The notes under the pieces: generated by a model
The model's input: the letters and a program-made list of their open reading frames with translations, nothing else
Databases searched by the model: none
Told to the model about the DNA's origin: nothing
In this document: one piece after another, positions 52,705-61,204 of the stretch
How positions within the stretch are numbered: position 1 is the stretch's first letter
Layout: every line of letters starts with the position of its first letter
Program-made: the position numbers and the translations under genes
DNA from: JALHUB01 sp963719465
GTDB lineage: Bacteria; Chloroflexota; Dehalococcoidia; DSTF01; JALHUB01
Direction: 5' to 3'
Length of the DNA: 64,000 nt
NCBI GenBank assembly: GCA_963719465.1
Contig: OY970386.1
Coordinates: forward strand, 620,001-684,000

Positions 52705-54618
52705 ATGAGCAAGGTAATCGGCATCGACCTGGGCACAACCAACAGCAGCGTGGCGGTGATGGAGGGCGGCGAGCCCGTCATCATCCCCAACGCCAGCGGC
52801 GAGCGGATCACACCCTCTGTGGTCAGCACGGATACGGCCGGCCGTCGATTCGTTGGCACGGCGGCCAAACGGTCGGCAATCGTCAACGCCGAGAACACTA
52901 TCCTCAGCGTCAAGCGGTTCATGGGACGCCACTTCCACGAGGAGGGGAGGGCCAGCCGCGAGGCCATCGACAACGTCGTCAGCACTATTTCCAGCATCAA
53001 ACGCTTCATGGGGGTGAAGGTCTACGAGCCATCGGTGGAGCAAGACAAGAAGTTCGCCGTCTACAATATCGACGAATCGCCCAATCACGACGTGCGCGTC
53101 TGGATGGCTGGAAGGTCATACAGCCCGCCCGAGATATCGGCCATGATCCTCCAGCAGTTGAAGGCCGACGCTGAGGCCTACCTGGGCGAGAAGGTCACGC
53201 AGGCGGTGATCACCGTTCCCGCCTACTTCAACGACAACCAGCGCCAGGCCACCAGGGACGCCGGCACTATAGCTGGCCTGGAGGTGCTGCGCATCATCAG
53301 CGAGCCCACGGCGGCCGCTCTGGCCTGCGGGTTCGACACGGGGAAAGATCAGACCATCGCCGTCTACGATCTGGGAGGCGGCACATTCGACATATCCATC
53401 CTGGAGCTGTGTGACGATACCTTCGAGGTCAAGGCGGTCAACGGCGATACTCATTTGGGCGGCGACGACATTGACCGCCGGGTCATCGAGTGGCTGTGCC
53501 ATCTATTCCAAGAACGAGAGGGTGTGGACCTGCGAGGGGATCGGGTGGCACTGCAGCGACTCAAGGACGCCGCCGAGAGGGCAAAACAGGAGCTCACAAC
53601 GAGCGTGAGGACCGAAATCGGCCTCCCCTTCATCGCCCAGAGCGCCTCTGGCCCCACACATTTCGACGTCAGCCTGGAGCGTTCTCTTCTCGAAGAACTG
53701 GCCGCTGATATCGTCGAAACGACCATCGAGCGCTGTGGGCAGGCCCTCCAAGATGCTGGGCTGACCGCAGACCAGTTGGACCAGGTAGTCCTCGTGGGCG
53801 GGCAGACACGGATGCCGCTGGTGCGCGAGAGGGTGAGACGATTCTTTCGCAGGGAACCGCATACTGACGTGAACCCGGAGGAGGTGGTCGCCCTGGGCGC
53901 GGCGGTGCAAGCGGGTGTGCTCACGGGCGAAGTAAGGGGCGTGCTGCTCCTGGATGTGACCCCGCTCACCCTGAGCGTCGAGACGAGAGGCGGCATTGCC
54001 ACGCCCCTCATAAGGCGCAATACGACCGTTCCTACCGGCGCCAGCCGCACGTTCACTACGGCAACCGATGACCAGCCCAATGTCGAGATCAACGTCGTGC
54101 AGGGCGAGCGGGCAATGGCGGTGGAAAACAAGTCGCTGGGCCGGTTCTGCCTGGAGGATATTTCACCATCACCACGAGGAGTGCCGCAGATCGAAGTCAC
54201 ATTCGCTATCGATGCCAATGGCATCGTACAGGTTAGGGCGCGCGACAAGGCCACAGGGCAGGAACAAGGGATCGTCGTTCAGGCCTCCGGCGGCCTGTCG
54301 GAGGAGGAAGTGGAGGAGATGAGGGCTGAGGCAGAGCGGTTCGCCGCCGTAGACAGCCAACGGCAGGATGAGATCAGGGCCCGCAATCAAGCAGACACTC
54401 TCATTCATGGGGCGGAGACCGCCCTCGCGGAACGGGGCCAGGAGATACCTCCTGAACTGGCGATGTCCATCAAAGAGAAGATCGGCGCCCTGAGGGCGGC
54501 ATTGCGGGGCAGCAATGTGAGGCGGATCGAGCTGGCCGAGCGGACGCTGGAAGCTGCCCTCACGATGGTCAGGTACTCGGCAACGGGGGAGCTGGCGGCT
54601 AGAAAACGCAGCGCCTAG
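52705..54618 (+). CDS. dnaK: Hsp70 chaperone DnaK encoded in the gas vesicle cluster
   Basis: 637-aa full-length Hsp70. GIDLGTTNSSVAVMEGG, VPAYFNDNQRQATRDAG, DLGGGTFDISILE and VLVGGQTRMPLV are intact, followed by the substrate-binding domain and a helical lid; the C-terminus (RKRSA) lacks the acidic EEVD-type tail common in housekeeping copies. Near residue 70 the IxSxKRFMG segment appears twice, about 28 residues apart, an insertion absent from ordinary DnaK. ATG at 52705. No grpE or normal dnaJ is adjacent, so it is not the standard dnaK operon; its partner is likely the J-domain GvpF/L. Confidence 0.93.
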   Translation: MSKVIGIDLGTTNSSVAVMEGGEPVIIPNASGERITPSVVSTDTAGRRFVGTAAKRSAIVNAENTILSVKRFMGRHFHEEGRASREAIDNVVSTISSIKRFMGVKVYEPSVEQDKKFAVYNIDESPNHDVRVWMAGRSYSPPEISAMILQQLKADAEAYLGEKVTQAVITVPAYFNDNQRQATRDAGTIAGLEVLRIISEPTAAALACGFDTGKDQTIAVYDLGGGTFDISILELCDDTFEVKAVNGDTHLGGDDIDRRVIEWLCHLFQEREGVDLRGDRVALQRLKDAAERAKQELTTSVRTEIGLPFIAQSASGPTHFDVSLERSLLEELAADIVETTIERCGQALQDAGLTADQLDQVVLVGGQTRMPLVRERVRRFFRREPHTDVNPEEVVALGAAVQAGVLTGEVRGVLLLDVTPLTLSVETRGGIATPLIRRNTTVPTGASRTFTTATDDQPNVEINVVQGERAMAVENKSLGRFCLEDISPSPRGVPQIEVTFAIDANGIVQVRARDKATGQEQGIVVQASGGLSEEEVEEMRAEAERFAAVDSQRQDEIRARNQADTLIHGAETALAERGQEIPPELAMSIKEKIGALRAALRGSNVRRIELAERTLEAALTMVRYSATGELAARKRSA

Positions 54619-54911
54619 CTTCTCGGCTCGGCCTGGCGATCCTTTCGGAAATGGGCAGCAAATGCAAATGGGCCAAACTCAATGTCAGGGGTGCGGTCGC
54701 GGGGTACCAGGAAGTTGTGGTAGTAACTGGACTGGCGACCGATGTATTCTATCTCCAGGATATCGCCGCTTAGCCGCCAGACGATGTCCGCCTCTGACAC
54801 ACACACCGGAAAGTCAAGACGTACCAGGTAGTCACCATTTTCCCTTGTTATTTTGTGAATGGGTGATAGAGAGCTACGAGGAGGGACTACGACATCATGT
54901 CCCCGCCGCAT
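54615..54911 (-). CDS. Hsp20/CS-domain-like small protein
   Basis: 98 aa on the minus strand, convergent with and overlapping the end of dnaK by 4 bases. The sequence HKITRENGDYLVRLDFPVCV, then DIVWRLSGDILEIEYIG has the strand pattern of an Hsp20/CS domain. The ATG at 54911 is the start closest to the domain; the ribosome site is weak and a longer version is possible. The only oppositely oriented gene in the gas vesicle island. Confidence 0.55.
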   Translation of the reverse strand: MRRGHDVVVPPRSSLSPIHKITRENGDYLVRLDFPVCVSEADIVWRLSGDILEIEYIGRQSSYYHNFLVPRDRTPDIEFGPFAFAAHFRKDRQAEPRS

Positions 54912-55206
54912 CGTTTGGGCCTTCGGCTTCAGGCAGCGGGCTTCCCCCGGGCTCTGGCCCCCGTTTCCGGCGGGACGGAGCGACCTTGTTCTCATGGTAA
55001 CCGGAGGGATGCTACGTAGTCTCATGCTACTGCTCCCGCTTGAGCGGCCGGTGAAGTCTGACGAGCCTTACCAATCGCTTAACGCGGCTCGCCCGGCGAA
55101 TGTTACAGCTAGCCACCGCGCCCAATCGGGGAGTGTAGATTATAATGTTTCCTCGATCAAGCGTCTCAGGAAGGGCGGACTTTGGTTCTAGCCAGCCGCC
55201 AGGGCC

Positions 55207-55809
55207 ATGAAGCGAGGCTATCCAGCGGGCCAAGAGAAGGGACTTGCTGTGACCGACACAAAGCGGCAACTGCTCCATGTGCCCGTCGCTCACAGCCCAG
55301 CGGACATGGGTATGCTGGGGCAGCGGCTGCCCGCTCCCGCAGAAAGCGGGTCATTCGCCAACCGCTGGTGGCAGGAGATATCAGAGAGGGTCAAGAGCCT
55401 GCGGCAGGATTGGCGCTCCACCAAGGTCTACCAAGACGGCCTTCCTGATGTGGCTGTCGAGCTGGTGGAGCGGATAGTCTGCCAGGTGGAAAGCCCGAAC
55501 TACGAGCTCCTCCGCTGGCTGAAGGCGCAGGGAGCCGTCGTCCTGGGCACGGAATCATGGGAGCTCCTAGCTGAAGAGTATGAGCACCTGCGCGCCATCC
55601 TCGTCCCCGATGATGCGGCACAGAAGCGACAGGAAGTGGAGAATTACCACCGCCGCGCCCCCGCCTTACTGGACGAGAGGGACGAATACATCGCCAAGCG
55701 CATTGACTCCACTCTGGGAGAGGGCGAAAACGGAGTACTGTTCATAGGTCTTGCTCATCAGATCGTCAAGAGGCTTCCCACAGATATCGCCGTCACCACC
55801 TTGTCCTGA
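55207..55809 (+). CDS. Unknown protein at the end of the gas vesicle island
   Basis: 200 aa. The C-terminal half (ERDEYIAKRIDSTLGEGENG followed by VLFIGLAHQIVKRLPTDIAV) resembles the RD..A.RI...L....VLFIG..H pattern of TraB/GumN-type proteins, without their signal peptide. The N-terminal part has no match. ATG 55207 or the GTG at 55249 may be used. It is separated from dnaK by about 590 bases and may have its own promoter. Confidence 0.5.
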   Translation: MKRGYPAGQEKGLAVTDTKRQLLHVPVAHSPADMGMLGQRLPAPAESGSFANRWWQEISERVKSLRQDWRSTKVYQDGLPDVAVELVERIVCQVESPNYELLRWLKAQGAVVLGTESWELLAEEYEHLRAILVPDDAAQKRQEVENYHRRAPALLDERDEYIAKRIDSTLGEGENGVLFIGLAHQIVKRLPTDIAVTTLS

Positions 55810-56473
55810 CGCCATTGACCCCCGGATAGAGGTGTCACGCAGCGTGATCTGGTCCGTCAGCTCTTAGGGGGTTGCCTTAGGAGAAGGCGTGAATCGTCGC
55901 GTTTGCGAGGCCTGGCGCAGCGTCAAGCGCAAATGATCGTCATCAAGTCCCCGCGCGAGCTCGACGAATGGCTGGTAAGTAGCGGGAGAATGGACGGCGC
56001 CAGGCCCGCTCGCCTGCTGGCCCGAATCCGAGGCAAATGAGCAGGGAGGATTTCGCTCCGGTCTCATTTCGCAGAGAGGGCTCGATTGTGCTCTACGTTC
56101 CGGCCTTCCGCTCCCGAAGGCCGATAACCCAACCACCCTTGAGGATGGCCAGCGCGTGTGGCTTCAGTCCTCACTCGGCCCGGAGGCCAGCTGCAGGATT
56201 AGGACACTCCTTGCGGACTGCCGGGGGAGTCAGCCGAGAACCGCACAGGTTCATGTCGCTGGAAGCGACGCGGTAGGGAGAGCAGGTTCTGGACGCGTTT
56301 GTACATGCGGTATTCTTCGGCAGAGGGAGCTACGCGATCCCCCATGTGAGGCCGTGCGCCGCCGTGCCTATCGGTGCAGGTGCGTAACACGAAGCAGAGG
56401 GCCACGAGTTTGCCCTGGGCGACCCTCTTCTTTGGAAGCAGATGTACGTTTGCAGATTCAAAAGAGGGGATTT
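55810..56473. other. Region without convincing genes at right end of island
   Basis: A tiny plus-strand frame at 55933-56040 (35 aa, starting MIVIKSPRELDEWL) overlaps a preceding frame as ATGA and may be real, but support is weak. No integrase or recombinase remnant is seen. The region ends at the second tRNA-Gly fragment. Confidence 0.35.
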
Positions 56474-56519
56474 GGAGCGGGAAGCGGGACTCGAACCCGC
56501 GACATCCTGCTTGGGAAGA
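56474..56519 (-). tRNA. tRNA-Gly(CCC) 3'-half fragment (second attachment-site remnant)
   Basis: Minus-strand anticodon loop TTCCCAA, a perfect T arm (GCGGG-TTCGAGT-CCCGC) and the acceptor 3' strand with CCA. As in the copy at 39045-39090, homology stops right at the anticodon loop and no 5' half follows. The two fragments are direct repeats, 17.4 kb apart, enclosing the gas vesicle genes. The better-kept T stem suggests this is the younger or less eroded copy. Confidence 0.8.
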
Positions 56520-56637
56520 TTGTGCCCGCCCCGTTGAATCTATTTGAGCCCCAAAACGGTCATTTCGGCCCGTCTTGGCCCTCTGCCTCCAAGGGCTTGA
56601 GCCCTTTGTCTCCGCAACAGTGTACACCTCCCGAAGT

Positions 56638-59600
56638 CTACCAGCATCTCGGATTGAGCATCGAACTGAGGACAATCGCTAGGTCAAGCACGTCGACCCT
56701 GCCATCCCCGTTCACGTCGGCCACCGGATCCCATCGCTTGTCGCCAGGCTGAGTGAGTAGCGCCTTCATTACGATTGCCACGTCCCGCCAATCCACACGC
56801 CCGTCACCGTTCACATCACCTCTGCAGGCGCTCGGTGGTGTCGGACTGACGGTCGGAGTGCGTGTGGCGGTTGGTGTGGGTGTCCGCGTTCCTGTAGGGG
56901 TGAACGTCGGGGTACGCGTCCGTGTAGGCGTCCTCGTAGGAGTCGACGTTCGAGTGGGTGTGCGCGTGGCAGTCGCTGTTGGCGTGTAGGTCTTGGTTGG
57001 CGTCGGCGGAATAGGCGTGTTGGTTGGTGTTGGCGTCCAGGTGTTCGTCGGAGTCGGAGTGTCAGTCGGCATCGCGGTAGGTGTATCCGTAGGTGTCGGT
57101 GTCGCAGTGTCGGTGGGTGTGGGCGTTGCCGTGTCGGTAGGTGTTGGAGTAGGCGTGAGGGTGGGCGAGGGGGTGTAAGTGTCCGTCGGCGTCGGCGTCT
57201 CCGTTGGTGTCGGCGTAGCCGTGTCCGTGGGAGTCACGGTGGGGTTTGGAGTCTGGCCACCTGACTGACAGGCGTCGCCAATGCCGTCTCCGTCCGCGTC
57301 CGCCTGATCTGGGTTGTAGACTGTAGGGCAGTTGTCAACCGCGTCGAGCACTCCGTCGCCATCAAAGTCCTGGAGACCCGGGTCACAGGCGTCGCCGACG
57401 CCGTCCGCGTTATAGTCCGCCTGATCAGGGTTGGGGACGAATTCGCAGTTGTCAACGTCGTTGGGCACACCGTCGTTGTCGTTGTCAGGATCACAGGCAT
57501 CGCCAATGCCGTCTCCGTCGGCGTCCGCCTGAGTGGGGTTGTAGACATTGGGGCAATTGTCCTGGTCATCCCAGACGCCGTCGCCATCGGCGTCAACGGA
57601 TGGGTCAGGGATCGCTGAGAAGCTGACGTACACGTCCTCCCCCTCCGGAGGAACGTCTGCGCCATAGAGCTGAACCGTCCAATTCCCGGGCTCCGGATTT
57701 GCGATCCCGAATCGCTCGAATGTGGAGCCGGAGTCGTGAACGATATCCGGAGCGACGGTGCTCCCATCAATCACACGGCCAGAAGGGCTTACGAGCGTGG
57801 TAGTCACAGTTGAGCCCTCCCATCCTACGGACGCGATAGCACTTGAAGCCCCGTCCCGTATCGCGTAGGTTTGGGTAATTGTCTGATACAGGGGAAGATT
57901 GATCGCGGACTGGGCGTAAGCGCTACAATAATGACTGTGGGGATCCCAAGCGATGGCGCAGCTGATGAACGCCGACAACTTCTTTGTTTCGTTCGGATAG
58001 TAGCATCTGCTGAGATCGGTTGATCCCGTCGCTTGGTCGTAGCATCCGGCGCCACCAACGAGAAGGTCCGCATGGTTCCCCGTGTGCACCATGATGCTAT
58101 CGGTCGACCAGTTCGTTTCTGAGTCTTCTTTTGTCACTAGCTCGAAGCCGTAATCCAGTCCCGTCTCGTCCACGGTGAAGAGGCGCACGGACGGCACCGG
58201 TGGGTTCTTTGCGTCTGCCTTCACCGCTTTCACAACATCGCTGCCCCCACCCATGTCGTAAGCCGAATCAAATACACCGTCTGAAGGGCAGTCCGCAATC
58301 GATTTGAAGACAGGAGCGGCGATGCTTATACCACGTAACGGGCTATCTAGTGTGATGATGTTCTTGATCCGTTTCAAGCTGGGGTATGTGCCGGAGTATT
58401 GGTTCACCGCATAGACTGCCAGTAATCCCCCCTGACTATGCCCGATGATGGAGAGATCAACATCGGGGTTATCCTGCAAGTACTGGTTGAGGTATTCTGC
58501 GAGACGCTCTCCCTGCCCAACGACGTATCCGGTGCTGGTGCTGAAAAGACCGGACTTATACTTGTACTGGTTATCGAGGCTCCAGCATGTATCGTAATGA
58601 TTGTAATATAGCGGCATTTCTGGAAAGGTATACACATCAGAGAAACAGCCGAAGGTGAGGTATGCATTCAAGTTCATTATTGGATCATCAGTAGTGTAGA
58701 TGTAGTATAGGAAATCGTTCTCAGTCATCCCCGTCAGTTGCTTGAGTGGCGTCTTTATCCAGTCCGGGCTGTACAAATCTGCGTAATCTCCGTTCCAATA
58801 GAAGCCCGTTCCGAGACTGTACGGCCAGTAAAGGTTAAGGTTGCATACTCCGCTGCTAGGAACGCCCGTTATGAAGAGTACGCGCTTGACGCGGGCGGGT
58901 GCGTCCTGCACCACCGTCACTGTATTCTCGTCGAAGTTGGCGACGTAGACACGGTTGGTTAGGGCATTCACCGCCACAGGGCGGAAAGGCGCATTCTGCA
59001 AGTCGAGCGCGATGGCCCCCAAGACGTCGTGGCTCGCTCCATCTAGGACCGAGAGCGACTCGCCGCCCGTCACGTACACTTGGTTGGTTGTCTCGTTGAT
59101 GGCGAGATCATACGGAAAGCCGGGGAAGTCGTTGGGCATCGGAAGCCACGACATAAACAAATTTCGGGAACCACTCCCTTCCTGGAAGCCAACACTTCCC
59201 TGGAAGTCGTTGTAAATCGCGTACACGCGGTTGGTTTTTGTGTTGACGGCCACGTGCATGTAGTCGGCGCCGAAACCGCCCATAGGGCCAACGGGTACAT
59301 CGAGTTTGGTGTCGTACACCCCAACCGGCCCCTCGGCGACATAGATGCTGTCGGTGTCAGGGTTGACGGCAATATCGGAGACCAACCCGTTGTTCTCGAA
59401 TTGGGAGGGTATGAAGCTCGAGACTGTGTTCGTTTCGCCGTCAATAACCATGACTCCATCATTGGCACCCAGGTAGATCTTGTTGGTGTCAGTGTTGACC
59501 GCGATTGGCGCGTCGATGAGTCCGTCGGCACACGATGGGGAACAGCCCAGGTCGACCACGGCCAATAACCCATTTGTCTCTCCGTCAAAGACTTCCAAGC

Positions 59601-59934
59601 CATCGTCCGCCAGGGCGTATATGCGGTTCGTCTCCGGATTGACCGCAACAAGCCCCACCGCTCCAGCCGATAGCGTAGCGACCACTGTGTCCGTTGCGCC
59701 GTCAATCACTTGCACCCCGTCGCCCGTAGCGACGTAGACGCGGTTCGTCATGGGATTGACGGCGATGCTGGACGGAAAGGAACCGACAGGAATGGTGGCT
59801 ATTGTCGAGAGTGAGTTGGTGGGTTGGCCAGCGGCTTCCGCAACCGCCGTTGGCTTGATGCTTCCCCCGCTACCTACCGAGGCGAAGGTGACGGCCGTCG
59901 TCATGAGCAGAAAGAACTTGAGCCTCATGCGCAT
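56638..59934 (-). CDS. Exported propeller/hydrolase protein with thrombospondin-3-like repeats and dockerin
   Basis: 1098 aa. Signal peptide (LKFFLLMTTAVTFASVGSGG); then YVTN-type beta-propeller repeats to about residue 350 (PMTNRVYVATGDGVQVIDGA and many alike); an alpha/beta-hydrolase domain with nucleophile motif GHSQGG near residue 497; a beta domain; calcium-binding type 3 repeats (DADGDGIGDACD); a Thr/Pro linker; and a C-terminal dockerin pair (DVNGDGRVDWRDV and DVNGDGRVDVLDL). GGGAGG precedes the ATG. Probably a secreted or surface esterase/lipase-like enzyme held by the dockerin; substrate unknown. Confidence 0.82.
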   Translation of the reverse strand: MRMRLKFFLLMTTAVTFASVGSGGSIKPTAVAEAAGQPTNSLSTIATIPVGSFPSSIAVNPMTNRVYVATGDGVQVIDGATDTVVATLSAGAVGLVAVNPETNRIYALADDGLEVFDGETNGLLAVVDLGCSPSCADGLIDAPIAVNTDTNKIYLGANDGVMVIDGETNTVSSFIPSQFENNGLVSDIAVNPDTDSIYVAEGPVGVYDTKLDVPVGPMGGFGADYMHVAVNTKTNRVYAIYNDFQGSVGFQEGSGSRNLFMSWLPMPNDFPGFPYDLAINETTNQVYVTGGESLSVLDGASHDVLGAIALDLQNAPFRPVAVNALTNRVYVANFDENTVTVVQDAPARVKRVLFITGVPSSGVCNLNLYWPYSLGTGFYWNGDYADLYSPDWIKTPLKQLTGMTENDFLYYIYTTDDPIMNLNAYLTFGCFSDVYTFPEMPLYYNHYDTCWSLDNQYKYKSGLFSTSTGYVVGQGERLAEYLNQYLQDNPDVDLSIIGHSQGGLLAVYAVNQYSGTYPSLKRIKNIITLDSPLRGISIAAPVFKSIADCPSDGVFDSAYDMGGGSDVVKAVKADAKNPPVPSVRLFTVDETGLDYGFELVTKEDSETNWSTDSIMVHTGNHADLLVGGAGCYDQATGSTDLSRCYYPNETKKLSAFISCAIAWDPHSHYCSAYAQSAINLPLYQTITQTYAIRDGASSAIASVGWEGSTVTTTLVSPSGRVIDGSTVAPDIVHDSGSTFERFGIANPEPGNWTVQLYGADVPPEGEDVYVSFSAIPDPSVDADGDGVWDDQDNCPNVYNPTQADADGDGIGDACDPDNDNDGVPNDVDNCEFVPNPDQADYNADGVGDACDPGLQDFDGDGVLDAVDNCPTVYNPDQADADGDGIGDACQSGGQTPNPTVTPTDTATPTPTETPTPTDTYTPSPTLTPTPTPTDTATPTPTDTATPTPTDTPTAMPTDTPTPTNTWTPTPTNTPIPPTPTKTYTPTATATRTPTRTSTPTRTPTRTRTPTFTPTGTRTPTPTATRTPTVSPTPPSACRGDVNGDGRVDWRDVAIVMKALLTQPGDKRWDPVADVNGDGRVDVLDLAIVLSSMLNPRCW

Positions 59935-60233
59935 CGCACAACCTCCCTGTTGGCGGGGGTCAACGAGCGGGGATATTCAGCAGCGGGCTGTCAACGATGT
60001 GATTGTAGCACTGCGCGGGCGCTTGTCAACCTACGCGGGGTTGGCCAGATGACAAAGCATGATGGCAGCCCATAGCGGGCGACTGGATGCTCTATCGGCC
60101 GGATTGTGGCAAGTCAGCGCGGATTCGAGGCCAAGCGACCGCGTATAATTGCGGTTATCTGGAGTCTCAGGTTCGAGGTTTGGCGGCTCCAAGTGGGGGG
60201 TCGTCAGTAGTGTTCGACCATCTATGGAAGTCG
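59935..60233. other. Intergenic region, nothing recognised
   Basis: 299 bases between the exported hydrolase start and the stop of the winged-helix gene. It should contain the hydrolase promoter; no clear promoter, RNA or repeat stands out. Confidence 0.4.
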
Positions 60234-60956
60234 TTACCTGGCCCCATTCAGGGCATAGCTTGAGACAACCCCCCGCTCAGCACAAGCTCTCTTGACGATG
60301 GCGACGAAAAGGGCACCCCTAGACTTCCGTATCTTGCCTTCATGCACCGCTCGCTTCACAAGGCTTAGCGCCTCGAAGATGATGTCCTTCGGTACGGTCG
60401 ACGCTAGACGGCGGTAGTATCCCTCGCTCTCCACGTCTCCGAGAGTCGACAGCATCTCGTCCAGCAGATAACCCTGCTCGTCCTCGCTTGGCGTTCTAGC
60501 TCTAAACAGAGGCGTTTCTACAACGTCATTTAGTCTTTCTTCTCTTCGTATTGTTTCGGGTGACATTTTTGTCACCGGAGGGGTGTCATTATTGTCACCC
60601 CTTGCGAAGCTGTCCTCGTACCGCTTGGCTTCCTCCTCGCTCACGTCCTCGATGTAGAGGATGTTGGTGTGGCCCGGCGGCTCCTCCTTGGTCAAGAGGC
60701 CGGCCGCCATTAGCTCGTCGATGTGGCGCTGGATGGTCCGGTCGCTCACCGAGCGGATGGCCGCAAGGTGCTCTACCGACGGGTAGGCGAAGCCCTTGCG
60801 GAGCCCCTGGCCATCCTGCCAATCGAAGCTGTCGATTACCTGATAGGTGACTTTGGCGCTGTCTGATACGTGGGGGTAGCCGAACAAGAGGACGTTCGAG
60901 GTGATGACGAAATGCTTCTTTAGCCGGTTCCTCCGGCGAAACGTAACGTTGTCCAT
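60234..60956 (-). CDS. Winged-helix protein, replication-initiator-like
   Basis: 240 aa from the ATG at 60956 (MDNVTFRRRNRLKKHFVITS). Residues about 20-110 form a helix-turn-helix of the type found in plasmid/phage replication initiators (EHLAAIRSVSDRTIQRHIDE, then LMAAGLLTKEE). The C-terminal half is helical and acidic. Precise family unknown. It lies near a replication-relaxation protein, as on integrated plasmids. An AT-rich imperfect palindrome (61009-61030, arms ATTGAT/ATCAAT) just upstream could be its operator. Confidence 0.6.
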   Translation of the reverse strand: MDNVTFRRRNRLKKHFVITSNVLLFGYPHVSDSAKVTYQVIDSFDWQDGQGLRKGFAYPSVEHLAAIRSVSDRTIQRHIDELMAAGLLTKEEPPGHTNILYIEDVSEEEAKRYEDSFARGDNNDTPPVTKMSPETIRREERLNDVVETPLFRARTPSEDEQGYLLDEMLSTLGDVESEGYYRRLASTVPKDIIFEALSLVKRAVHEGKIRKSRGALFVAIVKRACAERGVVSSYALNGAR

Positions 60957-61008
60957 AGATGATGCTGCCCACCCGGAAGGTCGACACCTGCAGGCGGGCA
61001 CGCGAATA

Positions 61009-61030
61009 ATTGATTATTCTGATTATCAAT
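61009..61030. promoter_or_regulatory. AT-rich imperfect palindrome upstream of winged-helix gene
   Basis: ATTGAT and ATCAAT arms enclose 10 bases. On the minus strand TTGATA could serve as a -35 box. The site lies about 55 bases before the ATG, in a position for autoregulation. Confidence 0.35.
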
Positions 61031-61204
61031 ATAGCGCTGGTAGAAGCGAAAGTCAAGGGATGGTCAGAGCTACTGTGCCGGGGTCGAGGGGGAATGCGAA
61101 GTCTGCAATTGAACCTGTGAACAAACGACTCGAATGTCAGCCGGAGTGCTCGGTGCTGGGCCGCTGAAACGGGCGCAGCTATCCGAACCAATTAACTCAA
61201 CCAT

